A DNA stretch of 64,000 nt. Source: VRUE01 sp963697805. GTDB taxonomy: Bacteria > Actinomycetota > Thermoleophilia > Solirubrobacterales > 70-9. Under the pieces are notes generated by a model. That model did not search any database and had not been told where the DNA came from. It saw only the letters and a program-made list of their open reading frames with translations. This document shows, in pieces, positions 9,132 through 18,566 of this stretch (the stretch's first letter is position 1; every line of letters starts with the position of its first letter). Made by a program: the position numbers and the translations under genes. The DNA is taken from positions 1 to 64,000 of the forward strand of contig CAVOPB010000003.1 of assembly GCA_963697805.1 (NCBI GenBank), read 5' to 3'.

Positions 9132-11847
9132 GCGAACGGACATGAGCCGCGTGCTCGCGACCCTGGCGGCCGCGATCGCCGCCCTGGCCCTGACCTGGTG
9201 CTTCGCCGACCAGGCGCACGCGGTCGAGGAAATCAACGAGTTCGACACCCACGTCTCGACGACCCAGGCAGGCGGCCACCCCGATGTCGACTACAAAGTC
9301 ACCTGGACCACCCGAAACTCGAGCAGCCGGCCCTGCAACTGCGAGGACGCCCGGCGCCTCGACATGCATTTCCCCACCGGATTCATCGGAGATCCACACA
9401 ACGTTCCTGCCTGCAGGCTGACCGAATTCGCACTCCACTCATGCCCCGCGGAGTCCCAGGTGGGGGTGGTCGAGATTCAGGGCGCTGTACGGGAGGCAAT
9501 GTTCAACCTCGTGCCTCACGACGATGAGGCCGGCCTGACGGGCTTCTACGTGCTCGGAGCGAACACGGCACTGTTCGTCATCCTCCACGCGCGGACCGGA
9601 TCCGACTACGGCCTCGACGCCACGACCTCGCCGATCTATCATCTCTTCGCAATCAGCACGACCGAGGTTCATCTCTGGGGCGTGCCTGCGGACCCGAGTC
9701 ACGACGCAAACCGCTTCCCGGTCGGCACGACCGAGGGGATCTCCTCATGCAAACCGTACCCGGAAGGGTGCTACGGCCCGGTGAAATCGAGCTCGCCGCC
9801 GGCCCCATATCTCCAGAACCCGACCACCTGCGGCGTGCCGCTGACGGCAAGCCACTCGATCGAGTACTACTCCGGGGTGGAGGTCCAGGCCGAGGACGAC
9901 TGGCCCGCGACCACGGGCTGCGATCAGCTCACCTTCAGCCCGAGCCTCACGGCGACGCCGACGACGGATGCCGGAGACAGCATGTCCGGGCTCGACGTGA
10001 CTCTCACGGTGCCGCAGACGCAGAGTCCGACGACACCCTCGCCGTCGGAGATACGCAGCGCCTCGATGACTCTTCCGGCCGGGTTCTCGTTGGCGCCCAA
10101 CGCCGCCAACGGCAAGGTCGCCTGCGCCGACGAGGAACTCTCCTTCACCACTGAGGATGCGGCGCACTGCCCCGAGTTCGCCAAGATCGGCACCTCCACC
10201 ATCGACAGCTCGGCCCTCCCCGGCCCGATCCAGGGCAGCATCTACATCGGCCAGCCTCTCCCCGACCAGACCTACCGCGTCTTCGTCACCGCTGACGGTT
10301 TCGCCACCCACGTGAAACTGAAAGGCGCCGTCAACCTCGATCCCGACACCGGTCGGGTGGTGGCCACCTTCTCCGACCTCCCCCAGTCGCCGATCCAGAA
10401 GGTCGATCTCCACTTCTTCGGCTCCGAGCGTGGAATCTTCGCGACGCCGAAACAGTGTGGGAGCTATCCGGTGGTGACGCGGTTCATCCCCTGGGACCAG
10501 GTCCTCGAAGACCAGGTCTCGACCAGCTCGATCTCGATCACCACCGGGCCCAACGGCTCGCCCTGCCTCGGCTCCCCGCCGCCCTTCAACCCGCGGGTGA
10601 ATGCGGGCAGCGCCGACAACACCGCGGGGGCGTTCTCTCCCTTCACGGTCGAGGCGAGTCGCGACGACGGCGACCAGGAACCGACCGCGCTCAAGGTCGA
10701 CACGCCGCCCGGGTTCCTCGCATCTCTGCGCGGGGTCGCCTACTGCCCCGAGCCGGCGATCTCCAGCCTGCTGGCCGGCGCCTACGACGGTCGCCAGCAG
10801 CAGGCCGCTCCGCTCTGTCCGGCCGCCAGCCGCCTCGGGTACATCAAGGTCGGGGCCGGCCCCGGGAGCCGCCCGATCTACGTCGGCGGCGACGTCTATA
10901 TGGGCGGCCCCTATAGGGGCGCTCCCATCAGCCTCCTGGTCGTGATCCCCGCGGTCTCCGGGCCGTATGACCTCGGCAACGTGGTCACCCGGGTAGCCGT
11001 CTTCGTCGATCCCGCGACAGCGCAGATCTCGACGGTCTCCGACCCGCTGCCGCGGATCCTCGATGGCGTTCCGCTACGGGCTCGCTACCTCCAGATCGGC
11101 CTCGATCGCCCCGGCTTCGCCCTCAACCCGACCCGCTGCGACCCGTTCTCGGTCGGGATCCAGGTGATCGGCGACGAAGGGGCGCTGGCGGACCGCGCCA
11201 GCCACTACCAGGTCGCGAACTGCTCGGCGATGAACTACTCGCCCTCTCTCAGCCTGTCTCTGACCGGCGGCCTCGAAACGCGGGGCCACCCGGCCATACA
11301 CGCGCTCTTCAAGGCCCGTCCGGGCGATGCGAACACCCGCCGTGTCCAGGTCACGCTGCCGAATGGCGAGCAGCTCGACAACGCACACATCGGCACGGTC
11401 TGCAGGCGGGGAGAATTCGCGACCGACACATGTCCCCCGAACTCCCTGGTCGGGCACGCCGTTGTGACGACGCCGTTGCTCGACGCGCCCCTCGAGGGAA
11501 GCGTGTACCTGCGCGCCTCCTCCCACAAGCTTCCCGATCTGGTGATGGACCTGGAGGGCCAGATCAACATCGAGCTGGCGGGCCGGGTCGACGCCGTCGA
11601 CGGGCGCCTGCGCACGACCTTCGAATCGGTCCCCGATGCGCCGGTGACCTCGCTCAAGTTCGACCTGATCGGCGGGGCCAAGGGCCTGCTCGTCAACAGC
11701 GAAGGCCTCTGCGGCCGCTCCGCGCGGGCGACGGTGCGGATGACCGGGCAGAACGGTGACGTCGTCAACGTCAGACCAAAGCTGAAGACCAACTGCGGCT
11801 CCGGCGCGAGCCGCAAGCGGCATCGGTCGGCGCGGGGAAGGGGCTAG
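9124..11847 (+). CDS. Secreted protein of an unnamed ~900-aa family (cassette 1, position 2)
   Basis: 907 aa from ATG 9124, which has GGAGGG 9 nt upstream and overlaps the previous gene by 8 nt; the same overlap context ATGGCTGAGCG occurs at 25718. Signal peptide to ~36. Family landmarks in order: TQAGGHPD; CNCEDAR; LWGVPADP; FKP/CP...K(I/V)GT; YIGQPLPDQTYRVF; ATPKQCG; DGDQ; YCPEPAIS; YMGGPYRGAPISLLVV; GPYDLGNVVTRVAV; ICxR-type Cys pair; (S)LVGHAVVTTPLLD; LPDLVMDLEGQ; GAKGLLVN; and a final Cys followed by a short basic tail. There is no recognised catalytic motif; the paired Cys residues suggest disulfide-rich beta domains. Closest paralogue is the protein at 25718. Confidence 0.8.
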   Translation: MAERTDMSRVLATLAAAIAALALTWCFADQAHAVEEINEFDTHVSTTQAGGHPDVDYKVTWTTRNSSSRPCNCEDARRLDMHFPTGFIGDPHNVPACRLTEFALHSCPAESQVGVVEIQGAVREAMFNLVPHDDEAGLTGFYVLGANTALFVILHARTGSDYGLDATTSPIYHLFAISTTEVHLWGVPADPSHDANRFPVGTTEGISSCKPYPEGCYGPVKSSSPPAPYLQNPTTCGVPLTASHSIEYYSGVEVQAEDDWPATTGCDQLTFSPSLTATPTTDAGDSMSGLDVTLTVPQTQSPTTPSPSEIRSASMTLPAGFSLAPNAANGKVACADEELSFTTEDAAHCPEFAKIGTSTIDSSALPGPIQGSIYIGQPLPDQTYRVFVTADGFATHVKLKGAVNLDPDTGRVVATFSDLPQSPIQKVDLHFFGSERGIFATPKQCGSYPVVTRFIPWDQVLEDQVSTSSISITTGPNGSPCLGSPPPFNPRVNAGSADNTAGAFSPFTVEASRDDGDQEPTALKVDTPPGFLASLRGVAYCPEPAISSLLAGAYDGRQQQAAPLCPAASRLGYIKVGAGPGSRPIYVGGDVYMGGPYRGAPISLLVVIPAVSGPYDLGNVVTRVAVFVDPATAQISTVSDPLPRILDGVPLRARYLQIGLDRPGFALNPTRCDPFSVGIQVIGDEGALADRASHYQVANCSAMNYSPSLSLSLTGGLETRGHPAIHALFKARPGDANTRRVQVTLPNGEQLDNAHIGTVCRRGEFATDTCPPNSLVGHAVVTTPLLDAPLEGSVYLRASSHKLPDLVMDLEGQINIELAGRVDAVDGRLRTTFESVPDAPVTSLKFDLIGGAKGLLVNSEGLCGRSARATVRMTGQNGDVVNVRPKLKTNCGSGASRKRHRSARGRG

Positions 11848-11850
11848 CCG

Positions 11851-14800
11851 GTGAAGACTCCGACGAAATCCGGTGTGAGGGCGCTCGCGGTCCTCGCCCT
11901 CGCGGCGCTCTCGCTGCTTGCCGGCGCTGCGCAGGCGAGCGCGCGCACCGTCCCGGTCTACACCTACACCGGCCAGTACTACGACGGGGCCGGGTCCACG
12001 GCCGGGACGCTCGCATACCCGAGCGACCTCGACCTGAACCAGACCGCGGAAAAGGGCTACCTCACCGACCCGGCTCGGCTCGGCGGCTCGGTGTCGCAGT
12101 TCGACGACGTGGGAAACCCGCTGGCGTTCAGCGCGCTCGAAGGAGCGACCGCCGTCCCCCTCCACCTCGAAGCCGCCGAACACGTGGCGGTGGACAACTC
12201 ATCGACGTCATCGCACGGCAACATCTACGCCCTCGCCGAAAACGTGGTCAAGGGATTCAGGCCCGATGGAACCGAACTCGGTGGGGGATTCCCGCTCGGA
12301 GGGTTCCAGAAGACCTGCGACATCGCGGTTGACGCCGAGGGCGATCTCTGGGTCGTGAACTACTCCAGCTCGAAGATGCTCGAGTACAACGCGCTCGGTG
12401 AATCGACCGGGAGGTCGATCTCCTACAAGCCGTTCACCACCGGGCTGTACAACGGCGCCTGCAGTCTCTCGTTCGACTCCGACGACAACATCTACTTCGT
12501 CACCTTCGGTTACCTCAACGGGGTCGAAAACGACTACGGGAAAAAACTCGACTCGGAAGGGCATGTCCTGTCCTCGTTCGGGGGCAGCGCGGTGACGACC
12601 TCGAACATGACGACGGACATGACGACCAACCATGTGTTCACGCTGGAGTCGAAGCCCTACGAAGGCGGATTCGCGCCGGTGGTGATCGAGTACGACGAGA
12701 ACGGCGAAGCGATCACCTCATTCGGGACCCCGGATCCGGCACATTCCTTCCTCGGCCTCGAAGGGCCGACCGGAGTGGCCGTCGCCGCCGGCGACGACAG
12801 GGTCTACGTCGCGGACCAGCGCGATTTCAGCGGGACGAAGCGGATCGAGATCTTCGAAAAGACCGGGCAGGCGACGGTGCCCACCGTCAAGACCGAACCC
12901 CCGGCGCTGACGCCGACGAATGTGACGCTCAATGGGACCGTCGACCTCGACGGCGCCGGCAACACGACGGAATGCTATTTCCAGTGGGGCTCATTCGGGA
13001 ACTACGGTCAGGAAGCGCCGTGCAATCCGGGCGGCCCGATCTCAGGCGCGGGGGTGCACGCGGTGACCGCCCAACTGGAAGGGCTGACCCAGGGAGCCCA
13101 GTACCACTACCGGCTGGTCGCGAAAAACGCCAACGGGATCCTCGCCTTCGGCCATGATCGCCCGTTCCGGCCGCAGGGTGAACTCTCGATGTCGGACCCG
13201 GTCGTCTCCGAGGTGAACTCGGATGGGGTGCGCATCTCCGCCGACCTGGAACCGAACGGTGGAGAAACCACCTATTCCGTCGAATACGGGCAGGAAGACT
13301 GCGATCTGAGCACCTGTCTCGTCGCCCCGCTCGCGGAACTCCCCAAGATTCTCGGCACCCAGGAAGCTTCGGTCCGCCTCAGTGGCTTGAAATCGGACAC
13401 GAGCTATCACTTCCGGCTCGTCGCCAGCAACGACTTCGGCGAAGTGGCGAGCGCCGAAGACGTCTTCCGGACCTATGTCGTCGAATCGACGGCGGACACC
13501 TGCCCGAATGCGCTGATCCGCAAAGAGACGGGCACCGTCCTGCTGCCGGACTGCCGCGCCTACGAGCTCGTCTCGGCCGCCAACGCCGGCGGCTACGACG
13601 TCCGCTCGGACCTGATCCCCGGCCAGGCGCCGCTGGCCGCCAAGCCCCGGGTCGGCGATCGGGTCCTGTACTCCCTCAACTTCGGCAAGGTCCCGGGGTC
13701 CGGTGGAGAACCGACGAATCACGGCATCGACCCCTATGTCGCGACGAGGACCGACGAAGGTTGGTCCACGAGCTATGCGGGGATCTCGGTGGGCGACCCG
13801 CCCTACCAGGCCCCCTTCGGATCGACGCCGCTGGATGAGTCCGAAGACCTCTCGACCTTCGTATTCGGCGGCCCTGAAACCTGCAGCCCGTGCTTCGAAG
13901 ACGGCAAGACCGGGCTTCCGCTGCGCCGCAACGGCGGGCCGCTGACGCAGGGAATGGCCGGCGCGCTCGACCCGGGCCCCTCGGCCGAGCCCGATGGCTA
14001 CATCGGCAGGCGCCTCTCGGCGGACGGGACCCACCTGGTCTTCGGCTCGACCTCCGCCTTCGAGGCGGGCGCGGCCGGCGGCGGAGACGTCTCGATCTAC
14101 GACCGGGACCTCGTCGACGGCGTAACCCACGTCGTCTCGAAGGCCCCCGGCGGCGCCGCTCTGACCTGCCTCCAGGGCGCCGGCAACTGCCACGGGCCGG
14201 GCGACGCCGACGGCATCGGCTCGCTGGACATCTCAGCGGACGGCTCGCGGATCGTCGTCGCCCAGCGGGTCGCGACGGACCCGGCGGGCAACAGGTACTG
14301 GCATCCGTACATGAACATCGGCGACTCCCCGAGCACCGTCGATCTGGCGCCCGGCAGCGCCAACGGGGTCCTCTTCGACGGGATGAGCTCGGACGGCTCC
14401 TCCGTCCTCTACACGACCGTCGACAAGCTGACGACGGACGACCACGACGCGAGCGCCGACATCTACCGGGCGAACGTCTCTCCGGGTGGCCTCGTCACCC
14501 TCACTCGTGTCTCGAGCGGCTCGGGAGCGGGCGACACCGACTCCTGCGACCCTGCGGCCGCCGCCGGCCGCAACAACTGGAACGCCGTCGGGGCGGCGTC
14601 GACGAACAGCTGTGCCGCCGTCGCCTTCGCCGGCCAGGCCGGCGTGGCCCGCGGCTCCGGGGCGATCTACTTCCTCTCGCCGGAGAGGCTCGACGGCGCC
14701 TCGGGGGTCCAGAATCAGCCGAACCTCTACCTGTCCGAGCCCGGGCAGGCTCCTCGCTTCGTCGCCACCCTGGAGCCCTCCAACCCCGCGATCACCGATG

Positions 14801-15501
14801 CCGTCCTGGACAGCGAGATGGTCGGATTCGGAGACTTCCAGGTGACGCCGAGCGGCGACTTCGCGGCCTTCTCCTCGGGTTTCCCCCTGACCAACTTCCC
14901 GACCGCCGGACACACGGCGATCTATCGCTTTGCGGCGCCGGGCAATTCGCTGATCTGCGCCTCCTGCCCGACCACCCGGGCGACACTGAACGCCGACACC
15001 GAACTGTCCGAATACGGCCTCAACCTCGCCGACGACGGCAAAGTCTTCTTCACCTCGACAGAAGCTCTCGCTCTGCGTGACACCGGGGTCTCGTCAGACG
15101 TCTACGAGTGGAAGAACGAACGGCTCTACCTGATCTCGACGGGCCGCTCGCCCACGGCAACCGGCCTTCTTTCGGTCAGCACCGACGGCAGCAACGCCTA
15201 CTTCTACACACGGGAGACATTGGTGAGCGGTGACCACAACGGGAAGACCGTGAAGATCTACACGGCGCGGGCAAACGGGGGCTTTGCGACCCCGCCCGTG
15301 ATCCAGGAATGCCAGGCGTCCGATGAGTGTCACGGGCCCGGGTCCGCGGCGCCGCCCTCCGCCGCCCTGCCCACCTTCCAGGGGACCGGCGGCGACGCGA
15401 AGCCGGAAGTCACCAAGAAGCCGAAGAAGAAGAAGTGCACCGGCCGCCAGAAGCGCCAGAAGAAGTGCGCTCGTCGCCATAACAAAGGGAGCTCACGATG
15501 A
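11851..15501 (+). CDS. Large secreted NHL/FN3/PD40-type surface protein (cassette 1, position 3)
   Basis: 1216 aa from GTG 11851, 3 nt after the previous stop and preceded by GGGGAAGGGG. Signal peptide to ~32, NHL-like propeller ~35-345, two FN3-like units ~348-540, then CPNA (~551) and LPDCRAYELVSAANAGGYD, followed by PD40-like strands. CASC-type Cys pair at 1036/1039 and C-x5-CHG at 1154/1160, then a tail with KKKKCTGRQKRQKKC. The GGYDVxSDL signature after the CRAYELVS block is shared only with the protein at 28471. That protein is its partner in the second cassette but carries an extra propeller inserted near this protein's TLEPSNPAI segment. Function unknown; exported. Confidence 0.82.
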   Translation: MKTPTKSGVRALAVLALAALSLLAGAAQASARTVPVYTYTGQYYDGAGSTAGTLAYPSDLDLNQTAEKGYLTDPARLGGSVSQFDDVGNPLAFSALEGATAVPLHLEAAEHVAVDNSSTSSHGNIYALAENVVKGFRPDGTELGGGFPLGGFQKTCDIAVDAEGDLWVVNYSSSKMLEYNALGESTGRSISYKPFTTGLYNGACSLSFDSDDNIYFVTFGYLNGVENDYGKKLDSEGHVLSSFGGSAVTTSNMTTDMTTNHVFTLESKPYEGGFAPVVIEYDENGEAITSFGTPDPAHSFLGLEGPTGVAVAAGDDRVYVADQRDFSGTKRIEIFEKTGQATVPTVKTEPPALTPTNVTLNGTVDLDGAGNTTECYFQWGSFGNYGQEAPCNPGGPISGAGVHAVTAQLEGLTQGAQYHYRLVAKNANGILAFGHDRPFRPQGELSMSDPVVSEVNSDGVRISADLEPNGGETTYSVEYGQEDCDLSTCLVAPLAELPKILGTQEASVRLSGLKSDTSYHFRLVASNDFGEVASAEDVFRTYVVESTADTCPNALIRKETGTVLLPDCRAYELVSAANAGGYDVRSDLIPGQAPLAAKPRVGDRVLYSLNFGKVPGSGGEPTNHGIDPYVATRTDEGWSTSYAGISVGDPPYQAPFGSTPLDESEDLSTFVFGGPETCSPCFEDGKTGLPLRRNGGPLTQGMAGALDPGPSAEPDGYIGRRLSADGTHLVFGSTSAFEAGAAGGGDVSIYDRDLVDGVTHVVSKAPGGAALTCLQGAGNCHGPGDADGIGSLDISADGSRIVVAQRVATDPAGNRYWHPYMNIGDSPSTVDLAPGSANGVLFDGMSSDGSSVLYTTVDKLTTDDHDASADIYRANVSPGGLVTLTRVSSGSGAGDTDSCDPAAAAGRNNWNAVGAASTNSCAAVAFAGQAGVARGSGAIYFLSPERLDGASGVQNQPNLYLSEPGQAPRFVATLEPSNPAITDAVLDSEMVGFGDFQVTPSGDFAAFSSGFPLTNFPTAGHTAIYRFAAPGNSLICASCPTTRATLNADTELSEYGLNLADDGKVFFTSTEALALRDTGVSSDVYEWKNERLYLISTGRSPTATGLLSVSTDGSNAYFYTRETLVSGDHNGKTVKIYTARANGGFATPPVIQECQASDECHGPGSAAPPSAALPTFQGTGGDAKPEVTKKPKKKKCTGRQKRQKKCARRHNKGSSR

Positions 15502-18197
15502 GCGTCAGGATCACGGCCGTGCTCGCGGTCTTCGCGCTGGCCCTCTCCGTTGCCGCCGAGCGAGCCGGCGCCACCGAGCCGATCAGCTCGTTCGGAGTCA
15601 CGACCACCTCAACCGCGGCCGGCGCCCACCCGAATCTGACGGCGAGCTTCAGCCTGGAGGAACCGGGCGAACCGGAGGCCGCCGAAAACGTCACCGTCAA
15701 CCTCCCGCAGGGGGTGTTCGGAAACCCGAACGCGATCCCGACCTGCACGGTTTCGGACTTCGCCCTCTCTCAGTGCCCCGCCGCCTCCCAGGCGGGCACC
15801 GTCGTCGTCCGGGCGAACTACGGCGGGAACCCGAACGCCCTCCTCGGGGCAGCGCCGGTCTACGACATCGCTGTCCAGGTCGAGGGGGAGACCGCCCGGC
15901 TCGCATTCGTCGTCCCGACCATCAACATCCCGATCTCGATCCCGATCCAGGTCCGAACCGGATCCGACTATGGGCTGCGGATGACCGTCGCGGGCATCAC
16001 GCAGTCGATGCCCCTCGCCGGTGCCGCGATCTCGGTTTGGGGATTCCCGGCGGCGGTCGAAAACGACGACGAACGCTTTCTCCCCGGTTCACCCGGCAAC
16101 CCGGCGGGCTGCCCGGGACTGGCCAGCGCGCGCTGCGCGTCCAACAACGGCCAGACGCCGCACCACGCCAACGTCGTCGAGGCGCCCCTGATCGACAATC
16201 CCAGCGTCTGCACGGGCGAACCGCTGACCGTCTCGCTCGATGTTCGGACCTACCAGGACCAGTCCCACGCGTCCCATGCGGAGGACCAGTATCCGCCGAC
16301 GACCGCCTGCGACCAGCAGACCTTCCAGCCGGCGCTGAACGCCGGGTTGACCTCGGAAGCGGCCGACTCGCCCTCGGGGATGGACATCAGCCTGCGGGCG
16401 GCGCAGCCACTGAGCCGCTCGCCGACCCCGTCGAGCATCCGTTCGGCGACCGTCCTGCTGCCCGAGGGCCTCTCGGTCAACCCGGACGCAGCCGACGGGC
16501 AGACGGCCTGCACCGACGCCGAGGCCCGGTTCGGCAGCGAGGCGCCGGCGCAATGCCCGAACAGCTCGAAAATCGGCCGCTTCGACATCCGCACGCCGGC
16601 GCTCGTCGGCCCGCTCTCAGGTTCGATCTACATCGGGGAGCCCACTCCCGGCAACCAGTACCGCCTCTTCCTGGTCGCCGGAGGGTTCGGCATCAACGCG
16701 AAGATAGTCGCCTCGGTTCGGCCAGACCCGACGACCGGGAGGCTGGCCATCTCCGTCAACGACCTCCCGGAGGTTCCGTTCGAAGAGTTCAACCTCCACA
16801 TCTTTGCCTCCGACCGCGGCCTGATCGCGACCCCGACCCATTGCACGATCTACGGGGTCGATTCGAACTTCGTCCCCTGGAACCAGCTGCTCGCCCCGCA
16901 GCGCTCCCGGCCGATCTTCAGCATCACCTCCGGCCCGGGAGGCGCCCCCTGCCCGGCCCAGGTCAGGCCATTCTCGCCGCGGCTCGAAGCGGGCACCTCG
17001 AACCCGGTCGCGGGGGGCTTCAGCAGCTTCTCTCTGAAGCTCGACCGTAGCGACGGCGATCAGTTCCTCCACGACCTCGACTTCACGATGCCCCCCGGGC
17101 TGACCGGCTCGCTGCGGGGGATCGAATACTGCTCCGAGGACGCGATCCGGCAGGCCGCGGCGCAGCTCGGCCGCACCGAGGAGATCTATCCGAGCTGCCG
17201 CCGCTCGAGTCTGATCGGCACCTCGAACGTGGCTGCCGGCCCCGGGAGCCACCCGTTCCACGTTACCGGCAGGATCTATCTCGCCGGGCCGTTCAAGGGT
17301 GCGCCGCTGAGCCTGGTCGTGGTCACTCCCGCGGTCGCCGGGCCCTACGACTACGGGACCCAGGTGGTGCGGGTCGCGATTCATGTCGATCCGCTCGACG
17401 CCCACGTGAGCGCCGTTTCCGACACCCTGCCGACGATCATCGGCGGCGTCCCGCTGCGGATGCGGACGATCGAGGTCAACATCGACAGGCCTAGCTTCAT
17501 GATCAACCCGACACACTGCGGCAACCTGAGCATCGCCTCGCGCGGTATCGGGGACCAGGGGAGCGCTGCCGACTTCAGCTCCTACTTCCACCCCGTCAAC
17601 TGCTCGGATCTCGGATTCAAGCCGACGATGACCGTTCGCCAGCTCGGCCACCAGACGCGCCGCGCCCAGAACCCACGGCTGCAGTTCGACCTACGCACCA
17701 GGAGCGGAGACGCAAACCTGAAGACGGTCACCGTCACCCTGCCCAAGGCCTACCAGGTCGATCAGCGACACCTGTTCAACATCTGCTCCCGCTCGCAACT
17801 GGAGTCCGAACGGTGCGCCGGCCGCCAGCCGATGGGCAGCGTCTCTGTGAAGACTCCGCTCCTCGACGAGCCGCTGAGCGGCCCGGCCTATGCGGTCTCC
17901 GGCTACGGCAACCTTCCCCACCTCGTTTTCATCCTCAACGGCCAGGTCACGCTCCTGCCGCAGGCGGAATCGGCGTCCGACAAGACCGGGCGCCTGCGGA
18001 CCGTCGTCCCCGTGATCCCCGATGCGCCGATCGGCCACTTCCGGCTGACCCTGCTCGGAGGCAAGAAGGGCTACCTGAGCAACACCAGGGACCTCTGCAG
18101 CAAGTCCGGCTCGATCGACGTCGAATACGTCGCCCAGAGCGGCAAGCGGCTGAAGCAGCAGGTCAGGGCGCAGACGCCCTGCTCGGCGAAACGCTAG
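15498..18197 (+). CDS. Secreted protein of an unnamed ~900-aa family (cassette 1, position 4)
   Basis: 899 aa; ATG 15498 overlaps the preceding stop by 4 nt (ATGA) with AAAGGGAG upstream. Signal peptide to ~26. It shares the family landmarks: GVFGNPNAIPTC; SQCPAASQAGT; VWGFPA; YIGEPTPGNQYRLFLVAGGFG; ATPTHC; DGDQFLHDLDFTMPPGL; YLAGPFKGAPLSLVVVTP; GPYDYGTQVVRVAIHV; ICSRSQL...C; GKGY-like GGKKGYLSN; and ends with a Cys and a short basic end. It groups with 33048 (same N-terminal FGNPxAI and WGFP signatures) rather than with its operon neighbour at 9124. Last gene of operon 1; no clear terminator hairpin is visible before the convergent gene at 18213. Confidence 0.8.
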   Translation: MSVRITAVLAVFALALSVAAERAGATEPISSFGVTTTSTAAGAHPNLTASFSLEEPGEPEAAENVTVNLPQGVFGNPNAIPTCTVSDFALSQCPAASQAGTVVVRANYGGNPNALLGAAPVYDIAVQVEGETARLAFVVPTINIPISIPIQVRTGSDYGLRMTVAGITQSMPLAGAAISVWGFPAAVENDDERFLPGSPGNPAGCPGLASARCASNNGQTPHHANVVEAPLIDNPSVCTGEPLTVSLDVRTYQDQSHASHAEDQYPPTTACDQQTFQPALNAGLTSEAADSPSGMDISLRAAQPLSRSPTPSSIRSATVLLPEGLSVNPDAADGQTACTDAEARFGSEAPAQCPNSSKIGRFDIRTPALVGPLSGSIYIGEPTPGNQYRLFLVAGGFGINAKIVASVRPDPTTGRLAISVNDLPEVPFEEFNLHIFASDRGLIATPTHCTIYGVDSNFVPWNQLLAPQRSRPIFSITSGPGGAPCPAQVRPFSPRLEAGTSNPVAGGFSSFSLKLDRSDGDQFLHDLDFTMPPGLTGSLRGIEYCSEDAIRQAAAQLGRTEEIYPSCRRSSLIGTSNVAAGPGSHPFHVTGRIYLAGPFKGAPLSLVVVTPAVAGPYDYGTQVVRVAIHVDPLDAHVSAVSDTLPTIIGGVPLRMRTIEVNIDRPSFMINPTHCGNLSIASRGIGDQGSAADFSSYFHPVNCSDLGFKPTMTVRQLGHQTRRAQNPRLQFDLRTRSGDANLKTVTVTLPKAYQVDQRHLFNICSRSQLESERCAGRQPMGSVSVKTPLLDEPLSGPAYAVSGYGNLPHLVFILNGQVTLLPQAESASDKTGRLRTVVPVIPDAPIGHFRLTLLGGKKGYLSNTRDLCSKSGSIDVEYVAQSGKRLKQQVRAQTPCSAKR

Positions 18198-18212
18198 ACG
18201 TCGAGGGATTCG

Positions 18213-18513
18213 TCAGGCGCTGAACTGCGCCCCGACCTCGTACTTCTCGACGCCGACACGCTGGCCCATGCCCTCGCCGGGCGGGCTCATCTCGTTCAGG
18301 GTCGCGTCGCCCTGGCGCGTAGTCCTCCTCGGTCTCGAAGAGCATGATCGCCATCGAGCGGCCGCTGTCCTTGTCGTTGAGCAGGAGGAACTGCTTTGCG
18401 GGGACGCCCTCCGGCGGGCCGGAGCCGCCCTCGGCATCGGCGCGAATCTGAGAAGCGCTCTGCTCGAGGGCCTCCGGGTTTCCGCCCTCCCAACGAACGA
18501 CTCGTGCGTACAT
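18213..18513 (-). pseudogene. Small conserved-type protein broken by a one-base frameshift
   Basis: ATG 18513 has a perfect GGAGG 5 nt upstream. The frame begins MYARVVRWEGGNPEALEQ and runs to ...LFETEEDYA. It then continues in another frame as GDATLNEMSPPGEGMGQ up to the TGA at 18213-18215. The span is 301 bases, one over a multiple of three, and the shift lies near 18315-18325 in a C/G-rich run. Repaired, it would be about 99 aa and resembles small monooxygenase-fold (ABM-like) proteins of about 100 aa; that family assignment is tentative. It could be a true pseudogene or a sequencing error. It lies just downstream of the TetR gene on the same strand. Confidence 0.55.
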
Positions 18514-18566
18514 TTCTACCTCCTCGACTGGCTGCAACTGGTCTCGGTGAGGCTAGCGGGTCGAGC

